Below are positions 24,793 to 33,061 of a stretch of 64,000 nucleotides of DNA, one piece after another. Source of the stretch: Nocardioidaceae bacterium UBA4001. GTDB taxonomy: Bacteria; Actinomycetota; Actinomycetes; Propionibacteriales; Nocardioidaceae. Position numbers and translations under genes: made by a program. The notes under the pieces are model-generated. The model saw only the letters and a list, made by a program, of their open reading frames with translations, had not been told where the DNA came from and did no database searches. Each line of letters opens with the position of its first letter. Within the stretch, counting starts at the first letter, position 1. Location: positions 1 to 64,000 of the forward strand of contig DGBP01000013.1 of NCBI GenBank assembly GCA_002384855.1, written 5' to 3'.

Positions 24793-26178
24793 CTAGAGCC
24801 GGAGCAACCTCCGGGACACGACGGGCACGGCGCGCGCAACCTCCGGTGCGGTGATCGGGCCGCCCTGCCCGGCCTCGGTGGCTGCCGCGCCGTGCAGCCA
24901 CGCGGCGACCGCCCCGGCGTCGTACGCCTCGAGGCCGGCGGCCATCAGCGCGCCGCACAGACCGGCCAGGACGTCGCCGGAGCCGGCGGTGGCCAGCCAG
25001 GGGGTGCCGGTGGTGTTCACGCGCACCCGACCGTCGGCGGCGGCGAGGAGCGTGTGCCGGCCCTTGAGGAGTACGACGGCCGCGAAGCGCTCGGCCGCCT
25101 CCCGGGCGAACCGCAGCTGCTCCGCCTCGACCGCCTCCCGCTCCACCCCCAGCATCCGGGCGAGCTCCCCGGCGTGGGGCGTCAAGAGGGCCGGGACCTC
25201 GACGGGGCCGGTGACGTGCGCGAGCGCGTCGGCGTCGACCACCACCGGGACACCGTCGTCGAGGCACGCCCCGAGCGCCTTGCCCGCTCCGGTGCCGCCG
25301 CCGGAGCCGACCACCCACGCCTGCACCTGCCCCGGGCCGACGACGACCTCGGGGTGACCGGTCCGGACGGCGTCGGCCGCTCCCCCGTCGTACCTGACCA
25401 TGCCCGCGAAGCCCGAGGAGGCACCCGCGACGCAGAGGACACCGGCTCCGGGGTACTGCTCCGAGCCGGCCCGGACGCCGACCAGCCCCCGGGAGTACTT
25501 GTGGCCGACGGGCTCGGGCACCGGCAGCATCCGCGCGACGTCCGCGGCCTGCAGCGCCTCGACCTGCGCCTCCGGCAGGTCGAGCCCGATGTCGACCAGG
25601 TGCACGGCGCCGGCGGCGCGGGCGGCGGGGTCGACGAGATGGGCGACCTTGTGGGTCCCGAACGTCACCGTGACCGTCGCCTCGACGTGAGGCCCGGTGA
25701 CCTCGCCGGTGTCGACGTCGACGCCGGAGGGCACGTCGACCGCCACGAACGGGACGCCCCTCAGCCCGTCGACCACCGCAGCGGCGGCGGCACGCAGGCC
25801 ACCCCGTCCGCCGATGCCCACGATCCCGTCGACCGCGACGTCGGGACGGTGTGCGTCGTCGAGGTCCGCGACCACCCGGCCCCCGGCGGCCCGGAGCGCC
25901 GCGAGGCCGCCCGAGTGGGCCTTGTCGGGACTGAGCAGGAGCGCCTCCACGGCGACACCCCGCCGCGCCAGCATCGCCCCTGCGAAGAGGGCGTCGCCCC
26001 CGTTGTCCCCCGAGCCGACCAGCAGCAGCACCCGGCGGCCGTAGCCGTTGCCGAGCAGGTCGAGCACGGCGTGGGCCAGCCCGGCCGCTGCGCGCTGCAT
26101 GAGGACGCCCTCGGGGAGCGTGGCCATGAGGGCCGCCTCCGCCCGTCGTACCTGCTCCACGGTGTGCGCTGTCCGCAT
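24793..26178 (-). CDS. nnr: Bifunctional NAD(P)H-hydrate epimerase/dehydratase
   Basis: Repairs hydrated NAD(P)H: the N-terminal YjeF domain (about 1-205; LVGSGDNGGDALFAG, VAVDVPSGVDVDTG) epimerises the R and S forms, and the C-terminal ribokinase-like domain (about 220-455; LLTPHAGELARMLG, TPWLATAGSGDVLAGLCGAL) dehydrates the S form using ADP or ATP. 461 aa. ATG at 26178 is 7 nt after a TAGGGT box. Begins the minus-strand run down to tsaD. Confidence 0.94.
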   Translation of the reverse strand: MRTAHTVEQVRRAEAALMATLPEGVLMQRAAAGLAHAVLDLLGNGYGRRVLLLVGSGDNGGDALFAGAMLARRGVAVEALLLSPDKAHSGGLAALRAAGGRVVADLDDAHRPDVAVDGIVGIGGRGGLRAAAAAVVDGLRGVPFVAVDVPSGVDVDTGEVTGPHVEATVTVTFGTHKVAHLVDPAARAAGAVHLVDIGLDLPEAQVEALQAADVARMLPVPEPVGHKYSRGLVGVRAGSEQYPGAGVLCVAGASSGFAGMVRYDGGAADAVRTGHPEVVVGPGQVQAWVVGSGGGTGAGKALGACLDDGVPVVVDADALAHVTGPVEVPALLTPHAGELARMLGVEREAVEAEQLRFAREAAERFAAVVLLKGRHTLLAAADGRVRVNTTGTPWLATAGSGDVLAGLCGALMAAGLEAYDAGAVAAWLHGAAATEAGQGGPITAPEVARAVPVVSRRLLRL

Positions 26179-26185
26179 GTGCCCC

Positions 26186-26191
26186 ACCCTA
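26186..26191 (-). promoter_or_regulatory. leaderless -10 box for nnr
   Basis: TAGGGT on the minus strand, 7 nt before the ATG at 26178. It abuts the ATCCGGTCGTGTG repeat that begins at 26193. Confidence 0.45.
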
Positions 26192-26192
26192 G

Positions 26193-26245
26193 ATCCGGTC
26201 GTGTGGTTCACCGTGCGCTATGACGCACGCTCAGCCACACGACCG
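26193..26245. repeat. nested palindrome upstream of the DUF559-type gene
   Basis: Outer arms CGGTCGTGTGG (26196-26206) and CCACACGACCG (26235-26245), 11 bp perfect; inner arms CGTGCG/CGCACG. The first 13 bp (26193-26205) recur in direct orientation at 27225-27237 on the far side of the gene, and the core GACGCACGCTCAGCCAC (26222-26238) recurs exactly at 52970-52986. Confidence 0.75.
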
Positions 26246-26299
26246 TAGGGCTGTGGATGGTCGGCACGGGACCGGCGCTGGTCCGGGCACCCTGAGTCG

Positions 26300-27211
26300 A
26301 TGCAAGACGAACCGTGGCGACGAGTGGCGCAGCGACAGGCCGGACTGATCTCCCGAGCCCAGCTCCGCGCGCTCGGGGTGGATCGCCACGTCGTACGCAA
26401 CCAGATCAGGGCAGGTCGCTGGGTGGCGCCGTCGCAACTGGTGGTGAGTACGACGACGGGCACCCTGACCTGGACCCAGCGGGCCTGGATGGGAGTTCTC
26501 CACGCCCCGCCAGGGTCCCTCCTCGGTGGCCTCACCGCCGCCCGCGTCCACGGCCTCCGGAACTGGGACCGGGACGAGATCACCGTCCTGGTCCGGGACA
26601 CCGACGACATCCCCGGGGTGGCCGGTGTGCGATTCACCCGCACACGCCGCGACATGGGCGCGATGAGGCTCTCCGGGACGTGGGCCCCGGTGTGCCGTCT
26701 GGAGCCTGCGGTGCTCCTCTTCGCCGGCTACACCCGGTCGACGCGGACCGCGTGCGGCCTGTTGGCAGCCGTCGTCCAGCAGCGGCGAACGACGCCTGAA
26801 GCACTGCTGGACTGGATCGAGCTGATGCGTCCTCTGCGCCGGGCCCGGCTCTTCCGCAGCACCTTGCGCGACATCGCCGGAGGGTCGGAGTCGATGGCGG
26901 AGCTGGATGTCGGAATTATGTGCCGGAGGTTCGACCTTCGGGCCCCCGACCGGCAGACCCCTCGTCGAGACGCCCGCGGTGCCCGGCGCTACACCGACTG
27001 CGAGTGGCAGCTCGTCGACGGCCGCGTCGTCGTCCTCGAGGTGGACGGTGCGTTCCACATGGAGGTGGAGCACTGGGTCGCCGACATGCCGCGTGAACGC
27101 AGCCTCGTCCTCGATGGGTCGGTGGTCCTGCGCTGCTCGGCCATGGAGCTCCGACGCGACCCGGCGAGCATCGCCCGGGACCTGCGCGCCGCGGGTGTCG
27201 GCTCCGGCTGA
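26300..27211 (+). CDS. Orphan AbiEi-like/DUF559-type endonuclease-fold protein
   Basis: 303 aa. N-terminal winged-helix-like domain of the AbiEi type (QRQAGLISRAQLRALGVDRH and NQIRAGRWVAP). C-terminal domain resembles the Vsr/DUF559 restriction-like fold with candidate PD-(D/E)XK residues: Glu201 (SMAELD), Asp233 (RRYTDCEW), and Glu247/Asp249 (VVVLEVDGAFH). Families of this architecture are abundant and often multicopy in actinobacteria, with no settled function; no AbiEii-type toxin partner adjoins it. No Shine-Dalgarno; CACCCT lies 6 nt before the ATG. Flanked by short repeats on both sides. Confidence 0.7.
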   Translation: MQDEPWRRVAQRQAGLISRAQLRALGVDRHVVRNQIRAGRWVAPSQLVVSTTTGTLTWTQRAWMGVLHAPPGSLLGGLTAARVHGLRNWDRDEITVLVRDTDDIPGVAGVRFTRTRRDMGAMRLSGTWAPVCRLEPAVLLFAGYTRSTRTACGLLAAVVQQRRTTPEALLDWIELMRPLRRARLFRSTLRDIAGGSESMAELDVGIMCRRFDLRAPDRQTPRRDARGARRYTDCEWQLVDGRVVVLEVDGAFHMEVEHWVADMPRERSLVLDGSVVLRCSAMELRRDPASIARDLRAAGVGSG

Positions 27212-27224
27212 GCCCCCCCCCCAC

Positions 27225-27237
27225 ATCCGGTCGTGTG
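27225..27237 (+). repeat. 13-bp repeat flanking the DUF559-type gene
   Basis: ATCCGGTCGTGTG, identical to 26193-26205, placed 14 nt after the stop codon and just inside the acpS 3' end. A run of nine or more C residues precedes it. Confidence 0.6.
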
Positions 27238-27244
27238 ACACAGC

Positions 27245-27595
27245 TCAGGACTCGAGGATCACGACCGCGGAGGCGATGCCGGCGTCGTGGGAGAGGGAGA
27301 CGTGCACGTGGGCGACGCCGATGTCGTTGGCCCGGGACAGCACGCTGCCGCGGAGCTCGAGCTGGGGGTTTCCGGTGTGCTCGCTGACCACCTCGGCGTC
27401 GTGCCAGGCCATCCCGGTCGGCGCGCCGAGCGCCTTGGCGAGCGCCTCCTTTGCCGCGAACCTCGCAGCCAGCGACGCCAGTGGGCGCACGCGCTCCTGC
27501 TCGGTGAAGAGCCGCTCGCGCAGTGTCGGGGTGCGGTCGAGGGCCTCCTCGAACCGGTCGATGTCGACGACGTCGATGCCGACTCCCAGGATCAT
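27245..27595 (-). CDS. acpS: Holo-[acyl-carrier-protein] synthase
   Basis: Transfers 4'-phosphopantetheine from CoA to ACP. 116 aa. Mg-binding ILGVGIDVVDIDRFEEAL at the N-terminus and the RFAAKEALAKALG signature; C-terminal VHVSLSHDAGIASA. Starts 4 nt after the glmS stop, so likely co-transcribed. Confidence 0.95.
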   Translation of the reverse strand: MILGVGIDVVDIDRFEEALDRTPTLRERLFTEQERVRPLASLAARFAAKEALAKALGAPTGMAWHDAEVVSEHTGNPQLELRGSVLSRANDIGVAHVHVSLSHDAGIASAVVILES

Positions 27596-27599
27596 CGTG

Positions 27600-29444
27600 C
27601 TACTCGACCGTGACGGACTTGGCGAGGTTGCGCGGCTGGTCGACGTCGAGGCCCTTGTGGGTGGCGAGCTCGCAGGCGAACAGCTGCAGCGGGACGATCG
27701 CGACCAAGGGCTGCAGGAGCGTGGGGACCTTCGGCAGCCGCACCAGGACGTCGGCGTACGACGTGACGCCCTCGTCGCCCTCCTCGGCGAGCACGATCGT
27801 GCGAGCCCCCCGGGCCCGGACCTCCTGGATGCCGCTGACCATCTTGTCGTGGAGCTGGTCACGGCCCTGGGGAGGTACCACGCAGAAGACGGGGAGCCCC
27901 TCCTCCACCAGCGCGATCGGGCCGTGCTTGAGCTCGCCGGCGGCGAACCCCTCGGCATGGATGTAGGCGAGCTCCTTGAGTTTCAGCGCCCCCTCCAGCG
28001 CCACGGGGTAGCCGGCGTGGCGGCCCAGGAACAGCACCGACCGGGAGCCGGCGAGCTCCCTGGCCAGCTCGTAGATCTCCTCGGCGCCGTCGAGCACCTG
28101 CTGGATCTTCTCGGGGGTCCGCGAGATCTCGTGGACCACCTGGGCGATCTCGTCGCCGAACCTCGTGCCGCGGACCTGGGCGAGGTAGAGGCCGAGGAGG
28201 TAGCAGGCGACGAGCTGGGTGGTGTAGCCCTTCGTCGAGGCGACCCCGATCTCCGGACCGGCGTGGGTGTAGATCACCGCGTCGGACTCGCGAGGGATCG
28301 TGGAGCCGTTGGTGTTGCAGATCGCGAGGACCTTCGCCCGCTGCTCGCGGGCGTGACGGATGGCCATGAGGGTGTCGGCGGTCTCGCCCGACTGGCTGAT
28401 CGCGACCACGAGGGTGTCACGGGTGAGGATCGGGTCGCGGTAGCGGAACTCCGAGGCGAGCTCGACCTCGCAGGCGATGCGGGTCCAGTGCTCGATGGCG
28501 TACTTCGCGACGAGACCGGCGTAGAAGGACGTGCCGCTCGCGATGATGATGACCTTGTCGACCTCGCGAAGCTCCTCCTCGCTGATCCGGATCTCGTCGA
28601 GCTGGAGTGCGCCGGCCTTGTCGTGGCGGCCCAGCAGGGTGTCCGCGATCGCCGTGGGCTGCTCGAAGATCTCCTTGCGCATGAACCAGTCGTAGCCGCC
28701 CTTCTCCGCGGCCGACAGGTCCCAGTCGACGTGGTAGGGCTTCGCCTCGGCCGGGCTGCCGTGGAAGTCGGTGACGGTGACGCCCTCGCGCGTGATCGTG
28801 ACGACCTGGTCCTGGCCGAGCTCGAGCGCCTCGCGGGTGTGCTCGATGAACGCGGCCACGTCGGAGGCCAGGAAGTTCTCCCCCTCGCCGAGGCCGACGA
28901 CCAGCGGTGAGTTACGGCGGGCGGCCACCACCCGGTCGGGGTCGTCGGCATCGACCGCGACGAGCGTGAACGCGCCCTCGAGGCGCGCCGCCACGTGCTG
29001 CATCGCCTCGGTCAGGCTCGCGCCGCCGGCCACCTCACGCTCGAGCAGGTGCGCGGCCACCTCGGTGTCGGTCTCCGAGCAAAGGTCGTGGCCGGCCTCC
29101 TCGAGCTCGGCACGCAGCGCGGCGAAGTTCTCGATGATCCCGTTGTGCACCAGTGCGACCCGGCCGTCCTGACCGACGTGCGGGTGAGCGTTGCGGTCGT
29201 TCGGGGCGCCATGGGTGGCCCAGCGGGTGTGGCCGATACCGGTCGTGGAGGCGGGGAGCGGCGTGTCGGCGACCGCCTTCTCGAGGTTCGCCAGCTTGCC
29301 GGCTCGCTTGTCGGTGGCGAGTCGTCCGCCGTCGACGAGGGCGATCCCGGCCGAGTCGTAGCCGCGGTACTCCAGGCGACGCAGGCCCTCGATGACGATG
29401 CCCTGGGCCTGCTGCGGTCCGACGTACCCCACGATTCCACACAT
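27600..29444 (-). CDS. glmS: Glutamine-fructose-6-phosphate aminotransferase (isomerizing)
   Basis: Makes glucosamine-6-phosphate, the entry to UDP-GlcNAc. 614 aa. Cys2 nucleophile in MCGIVGYVG, glutamine-binding HTRWATHG and HNGIIEN, two SIS domains (ASGTSFYAG; ISQSGETADT; GRHAGYPVALEGALKLKE), and the C-terminal DQPRNLAKSVTVE. The start is fixed by the Cys2 requirement. Leaderless -10 box upstream; glmM, next in the pathway, is 3.6 kb away. Confidence 0.97.
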   Translation of the reverse strand: MCGIVGYVGPQQAQGIVIEGLRRLEYRGYDSAGIALVDGGRLATDKRAGKLANLEKAVADTPLPASTTGIGHTRWATHGAPNDRNAHPHVGQDGRVALVHNGIIENFAALRAELEEAGHDLCSETDTEVAAHLLEREVAGGASLTEAMQHVAARLEGAFTLVAVDADDPDRVVAARRNSPLVVGLGEGENFLASDVAAFIEHTREALELGQDQVVTITREGVTVTDFHGSPAEAKPYHVDWDLSAAEKGGYDWFMRKEIFEQPTAIADTLLGRHDKAGALQLDEIRISEEELREVDKVIIIASGTSFYAGLVAKYAIEHWTRIACEVELASEFRYRDPILTRDTLVVAISQSGETADTLMAIRHAREQRAKVLAICNTNGSTIPRESDAVIYTHAGPEIGVASTKGYTTQLVACYLLGLYLAQVRGTRFGDEIAQVVHEISRTPEKIQQVLDGAEEIYELARELAGSRSVLFLGRHAGYPVALEGALKLKELAYIHAEGFAAGELKHGPIALVEEGLPVFCVVPPQGRDQLHDKMVSGIQEVRARGARTIVLAEEGDEGVTSYADVLVRLPKVPTLLQPLVAIVPLQLFACELATHKGLDVDQPRNLAKSVTVE

Positions 29445-29451
29445 GCGCGCC

Positions 29452-29457
29452 AGCCTA
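29452..29457 (-). promoter_or_regulatory. leaderless -10 box for glmS
   Basis: TAGGCT on the minus strand, 7 nt before the glmS ATG. Lies in the 65-nt divergent gap with coaA. Confidence 0.45.
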
Positions 29458-29496
29458 CCGGCGGCACCGGCCCTGCCCACCCACCGGCAGGTACGC

Positions 29497-29502
29497 CACA
29501 AT
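29497..29502 (+). promoter_or_regulatory. candidate leaderless -10 box for coaA
   Basis: CACAAT, 7 nt before the ATG at 29510. It departs from TANNNT at the first base, as do several other candidates in this window. Confidence 0.3.
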
Positions 29503-29509
29503 GCGGTGC

Positions 29510-30502
29510 ATGGCTCCCGCACGGACCACCGGCCCGCCGCACGCCGCGACCTCGAACGGCGAGCGCGAGTCCTCGCCGTACGTCGAGCTCGACCGTGCCG
29601 CGTGGGCGGCCCTCGGCGCCGCCCCCGAGCAGCCGCTCACCGAGGCGGAGATCGCCCGGGTGCGTGGCCTCGGCGACGAGCTCGACCTCGACGAGGTGCA
29701 GCAGGTCTACCTGCCGCTCTCACGGCTGCTGAGCCTCTACGTCAAGGCCGCCGGCGACCTCCACCGCGCGCAGGAGGAGTTCCTGGCCCGGCCGCACCCG
29801 CCGCGCACACCGTTCGTGATCGGCCTCGCCGGGTCGGTGGCCGTGGGCAAGTCGACCACCGCGCGCGTCCTGCAGCACATGCTCGCCCACTGGCCCGAGC
29901 ACCCGTCGGTCTCGCTGGTCACCACGGACGGGTTCCTCTACCCCAACGCCGAGCTCCAGCGGCGCGGGCTGCTCGCCCGCAAGGGCTTCCCGGAGTCCTA
30001 CGACCGCAAGGCCCTGCTCCGCTTCGTGATGGACATCAAGTCCGGCAACGACGAGGTGGAGGCGCCGACATACTCCCACCTCACGTACGACGTGGTCCCC
30101 GACGAGCGGGTCTCGGTCAAGCGGCCCGACATCGTCATCGTCGAGGGGCTCAACGTCCTCCAGCCCGCCAGAGTCCGCGAGGACGGCCGCACCGGGCTCG
30201 CGATCAGCGACTTCTTCGACTTCTCGGTCTACGTCGACGCGGCGATGAGCGACATCCGCCGGTGGTACACCGAGCGGTTCCTGCGACTGCGCGAGACCGC
30301 CTTCCGCAACCCGGCGTCGTACTTCGCGAGGTATGCCGAGCTCAGCGAGGCCGAGGCCGTCGAGGAGTCGGGCCGGATCTGGGACACGATCAACGGCCCC
30401 AACCTCGAGGAGAACGTCAGGCCGACGCGCAGCCGGGCGACGCTCGTGCTGCGCAAGGACGCCGACCACTCGGTCCGCTACGTGCGGCTGCGCAAGGTCT
30501 GA
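29510..30502 (+). CDS. coaA: Type I pantothenate kinase
   Basis: ATP-dependent phosphorylation of pantothenate, first step of CoA synthesis. 330 aa from 29510. P-loop GLAGSVAVGKSTTARVL, then VTTDGFLYPNAELQRRGL, ARKGFPESYDRKALLRF, EGLNVLQPA, and the C-terminal RATLVLRKDADHSVRYVRLRK, closely resembling the mycobacterial enzyme. The N-terminus is about 20 residues longer than in mycobacteria. An in-frame ATG at 29501 is an alternative. Confidence 0.95.
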   Translation: MAPARTTGPPHAATSNGERESSPYVELDRAAWAALGAAPEQPLTEAEIARVRGLGDELDLDEVQQVYLPLSRLLSLYVKAAGDLHRAQEEFLARPHPPRTPFVIGLAGSVAVGKSTTARVLQHMLAHWPEHPSVSLVTTDGFLYPNAELQRRGLLARKGFPESYDRKALLRFVMDIKSGNDEVEAPTYSHLTYDVVPDERVSVKRPDIVIVEGLNVLQPARVREDGRTGLAISDFFDFSVYVDAAMSDIRRWYTERFLRLRETAFRNPASYFARYAELSEAEAVEESGRIWDTINGPNLEENVRPTRSRATLVLRKDADHSVRYVRLRKV

Positions 30503-30554
30503 CGGCGGAAAACCGGGTGCGCCGGCAGCACCGCGGTGTCTACCGTCTTCTGTC

Positions 30555-31556
30555 ATGGACGTACGACCGGTCGACCCGTTCGACGACGAGCTCCTCGGCC
30601 GCTACCAGGACCTCTGCCGACAGGCCGAGCTGTACGAGCGTCCCTGGGAGTCGATCTGGTCGCACGCCGAGCTCCGTGCGCGTTTCGAGCACCCCAAGGA
30701 CACCGAGCACCTCGAGCTCTTCGCGACCTTCGACGGCGACGAGATGCTTGCCGGCGGCTTCCTCGAGGTCCCTCTCGAGGACAACCTCGACAAGGGGTTC
30801 GTGCACGTGATGGTGCCGCCCGCTCACCGTCGCCGGGGTGTCGGCACGCTGCTTCTGGGCCACCTTGCTGAGGCAGTGCGGGCCCACGAACGCACGGAGC
30901 TCCTCGTCGAGACCTCCTACTCCTTCGGAGACAGGCACGACCACCCCTACCGGCGGTTCGCGGAGAAGAACGGCTTCCAGGAGGTCAACGTCGAGGTCGT
31001 GCGTGTGCTGCCGCTGCCGGTCGACGACGAGCTCCTCGACCGGCTCGGGTCCGCGGCTGCTCCCCACCACGAGGGTTACCGGGTCGAGACCATCGTCGGA
31101 GAGGTTCCCGACGCCTACCTGCCGTCGTACTGCCGGCTGCACAACCAGCTGGGCGTCGACGCACCGACGGGCGACGTCGACTTCGAGGAGGAGTCGCTCA
31201 CCCCCGAGACCTTCCGCGAGACCGAGAAGCGCTTCGCTGCCGCGGGGACGACCCGGGTGTCGACAGTGGCTCTCCTCGGCGACGCCGAGGTCGTGGCCTA
31301 CACCGACCTCGTGGTGAGGGCCGAGGAGACCGAGAGGGCGAACCAGTGGGGCACCCTCGTGCACCGTGACCACCGGGGCCACCGGCTGGGCACCGCGGTG
31401 AAGGTGGCGAACCTCAGGGAGCTGCACGGCCGGTTCCCCGAGCGGACCGAGGTGGTCACCTCCAACGCCGAGGTGAACCAGAACATGGTCGACATCAACG
31501 ACCGGCTCGGGTTCACCCCCGTCGCGGTGCTGCCGATGTTCCGCCGGTTCCTCTGA
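30555..31556 (+). CDS. Tandem GNAT N-acetyltransferase
   Basis: 333 aa with two GNAT folds. The first half has HVMVPPAHRRRGVGTLLLGHL and FAEKNGFQEVNVEV; the second has GTLVHRDHRGHRLGTAVKVANL and NAEVNQNMVDINDRLGFTPV. The second half matches mycothiol-synthase-like and related actinobacterial tandem acetyltransferases in layout, but substrate is unknown. TACCGT lies 8 nt before the ATG. A decayed paralogue is encoded 0.6 kb away on the other strand. Confidence 0.8.
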   Translation: MDVRPVDPFDDELLGRYQDLCRQAELYERPWESIWSHAELRARFEHPKDTEHLELFATFDGDEMLAGGFLEVPLEDNLDKGFVHVMVPPAHRRRGVGTLLLGHLAEAVRAHERTELLVETSYSFGDRHDHPYRRFAEKNGFQEVNVEVVRVLPLPVDDELLDRLGSAAAPHHEGYRVETIVGEVPDAYLPSYCRLHNQLGVDAPTGDVDFEEESLTPETFRETEKRFAAAGTTRVSTVALLGDAEVVAYTDLVVRAEETERANQWGTLVHRDHRGHRLGTAVKVANLRELHGRFPERTEVVTSNAEVNQNMVDINDRLGFTPVAVLPMFRRFL

Positions 31557-31661
31557 GGCGGCGTCCCACTACGTGTGTCGCTTCGACCTCGCGTGCTGGG
31601 CTGGCTTCCTCGAGGGCGGCCAGGGGTACGGGTCGGTCCGACGCAATGTGAACGCACCAGC

Positions 31662-32101
31662 ATGCGTGTTGTGCCGATGCGCGAACCACAGCCTCACGAC
31701 CTGCAGGCATGGGCGCCATTGGACGTCCTGAGACGCGACCCGAGGTCCGGCAGCTCGTCGATCAGTACATCGCCGAGCACGCCGCCCGCGGTTGGACCAA
31801 GTGGCGTCTGGCGGACCTCGATGACCAGCTGGTGGGGAGGGCAGGATTCGGTGGAACCTCGGAGAGCCGGGGACTGAGCTATGTCATACGACGAAGCCGT
31901 CGGGGACTCGGTCTTGCCACTGAGATCGCCGAGGCCCTCGTGGGCTGGCACCTGTCGCACACCGTTGCTGTCCCGCTCCGGGCCATCGTCGCCGTCGGCA
32001 ACGACGCTAGCGCCAGAGTGCTGGAGAAAGTCGGCTTCGTCGAGGCCGGGCCCGAGGACTTTGAGGGCACCATCTGCCGCGCATTCATGTATCCGGGGTA
32101 A
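31662..32101 (+). pseudogene. decayed GNAT acetyltransferase fragment
   Basis: The frame from 31709 (130 aa) has a good GNAT second half: YVIRRSRRGLGLATEIAEAL and NDASARVLEKVGFVEAGPEDF. Its N-terminus does not fit. A family-like start (MREPQPHDLQAWAPLDVLRRDP) lies in a different frame from 31662 to about 31740, and joining the frames by one base near 31740 gives DPEVRQL, as expected. The stretch usually found between that block and the next is also missing. Read as a frameshifted, deleted RimJ-like gene; the short frame could still be translated. Confidence 0.5.
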
Positions 32102-32193
32102 CGCTCATGCACATGGCGAGCCGCGCCCCACGCATCGCCCGCAGAGCGGGTAGGCCGCGCGGTCGGTCGTCGCACGCGTCGGGAGGCTCGAAA

Positions 32194-33009
32194 TCACCTG
32201 CTCTCGGGCGTCCACTGCATCTCGTGGACGAGCTCGACCGCTGCGTAGCCGAGCCGGTCGTTCACGGCGTTCATCGCGACGTTGACGTCGGCGTTGCCGG
32301 TCAGCAGCCGCCGTACCGACGGGAACCGCTCGCGCACGAGCCGCTGGTTGGTGACCTTCACCCGCAGCCCGAGCCGGTGACCGCGGTGGGCCGGCGCCAC
32401 CAGGGTCGCGCCCTGGAACCCCCGGTCGGGGGCGTCATCGCTGACCATCACCTCGGTCATGCCGACCACGACGCCGTCGGACGAGAGGGCCACGGTCGTG
32501 GTCTCGTGACGGCCGCCTCGCCGGAAACGCTCCTCCTTCTCGCGAAGGCGCCGTTCGTCCCACCGCTCGGGCTCGAGCTCGAGGTCGCCGCTCGGCGACT
32601 CGGTGTTGAACGACTCGAGCAGCGCGCAGTAGCCCTCCACCAGGTCCTCGGGGCACACGTCCTGCCAGCTCCGCAGGCGGTAGCCGCGCGCGGGCTCCTC
32701 GGTCTCGGCCAGGACCGGGTTCCACAGGTGCTCGTGTCGACCAGGTCGACCACCTTCATCTCGTCATGCGGTGTGCGTGTTGTCGAGGCGCGGCAGCGAG
32801 ACCTCCGCGGCGCCGACGAGCCGGCCGTCCTCGAACGCGCCGAGCAGCACCTTCTCCAGTGGCGCGTCGTCGGCGGTGAAGGCGGCGCGCGCCGCCGGCC
32901 ACGACCAGAATGCGCTCCAGGGGCGGTCCCGCTCGTCGGCGGCCTTGCCGACCTCCCAGAAACGACGGGTCAGCGCCTCGTCGTACCCGTCGATCTCACG
33001 GATGTGCAC
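32194..33009 (-). pseudogene. tandem GNAT acetyltransferase, internal deletion and stop
   Basis: One frame reads GTG 33009 to an in-frame TGA at 32764-32766, then on to 32194. The first 81 codons (VHIREIDGYDEALTRRFWEV ... LVGAAEVSLPRLDNTHTA) match the start of a tandem GNAT, and the last part (GFQGATLVAPAHRGHRLGLRVKV, NDRLGYAAVELVHEM) matches the second GNAT domain of the intact gene at 30555. The acetyl-CoA loop of the first domain and about 70 residues after it are absent. TAGCCT remains 8 nt before the start. Confidence 0.7.
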
Positions 33010-33017
33010 GGAACGCG

Positions 33018-33023
33018 AGGCTA
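33018..33023 (-). promoter_or_regulatory. -10 box of the decayed GNAT gene
   Basis: TAGCCT on the minus strand, 8 nt before the GTG at 33009; no ribosome-binding site is visible between. Confidence 0.3.
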
Positions 33024-33061
33024 GGCGTACGACGCCCGCTCCGCACCTGCTTTCCACTCCG

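Noticed and set aside
26300..27211. Type IV toxin-antitoxin (AbiE) system
   Set aside because: The AbiEi-like part is present but no AbiEii nucleotidyltransferase toxin is adjacent; the C-terminus looks nuclease-like instead.
31557..33061. Genomic island or insertion sequence in the acetyltransferase cluster
   Set aside because: No transposase, integrase, terminal repeats or tRNA gene seen; simple paralogue decay explains it.
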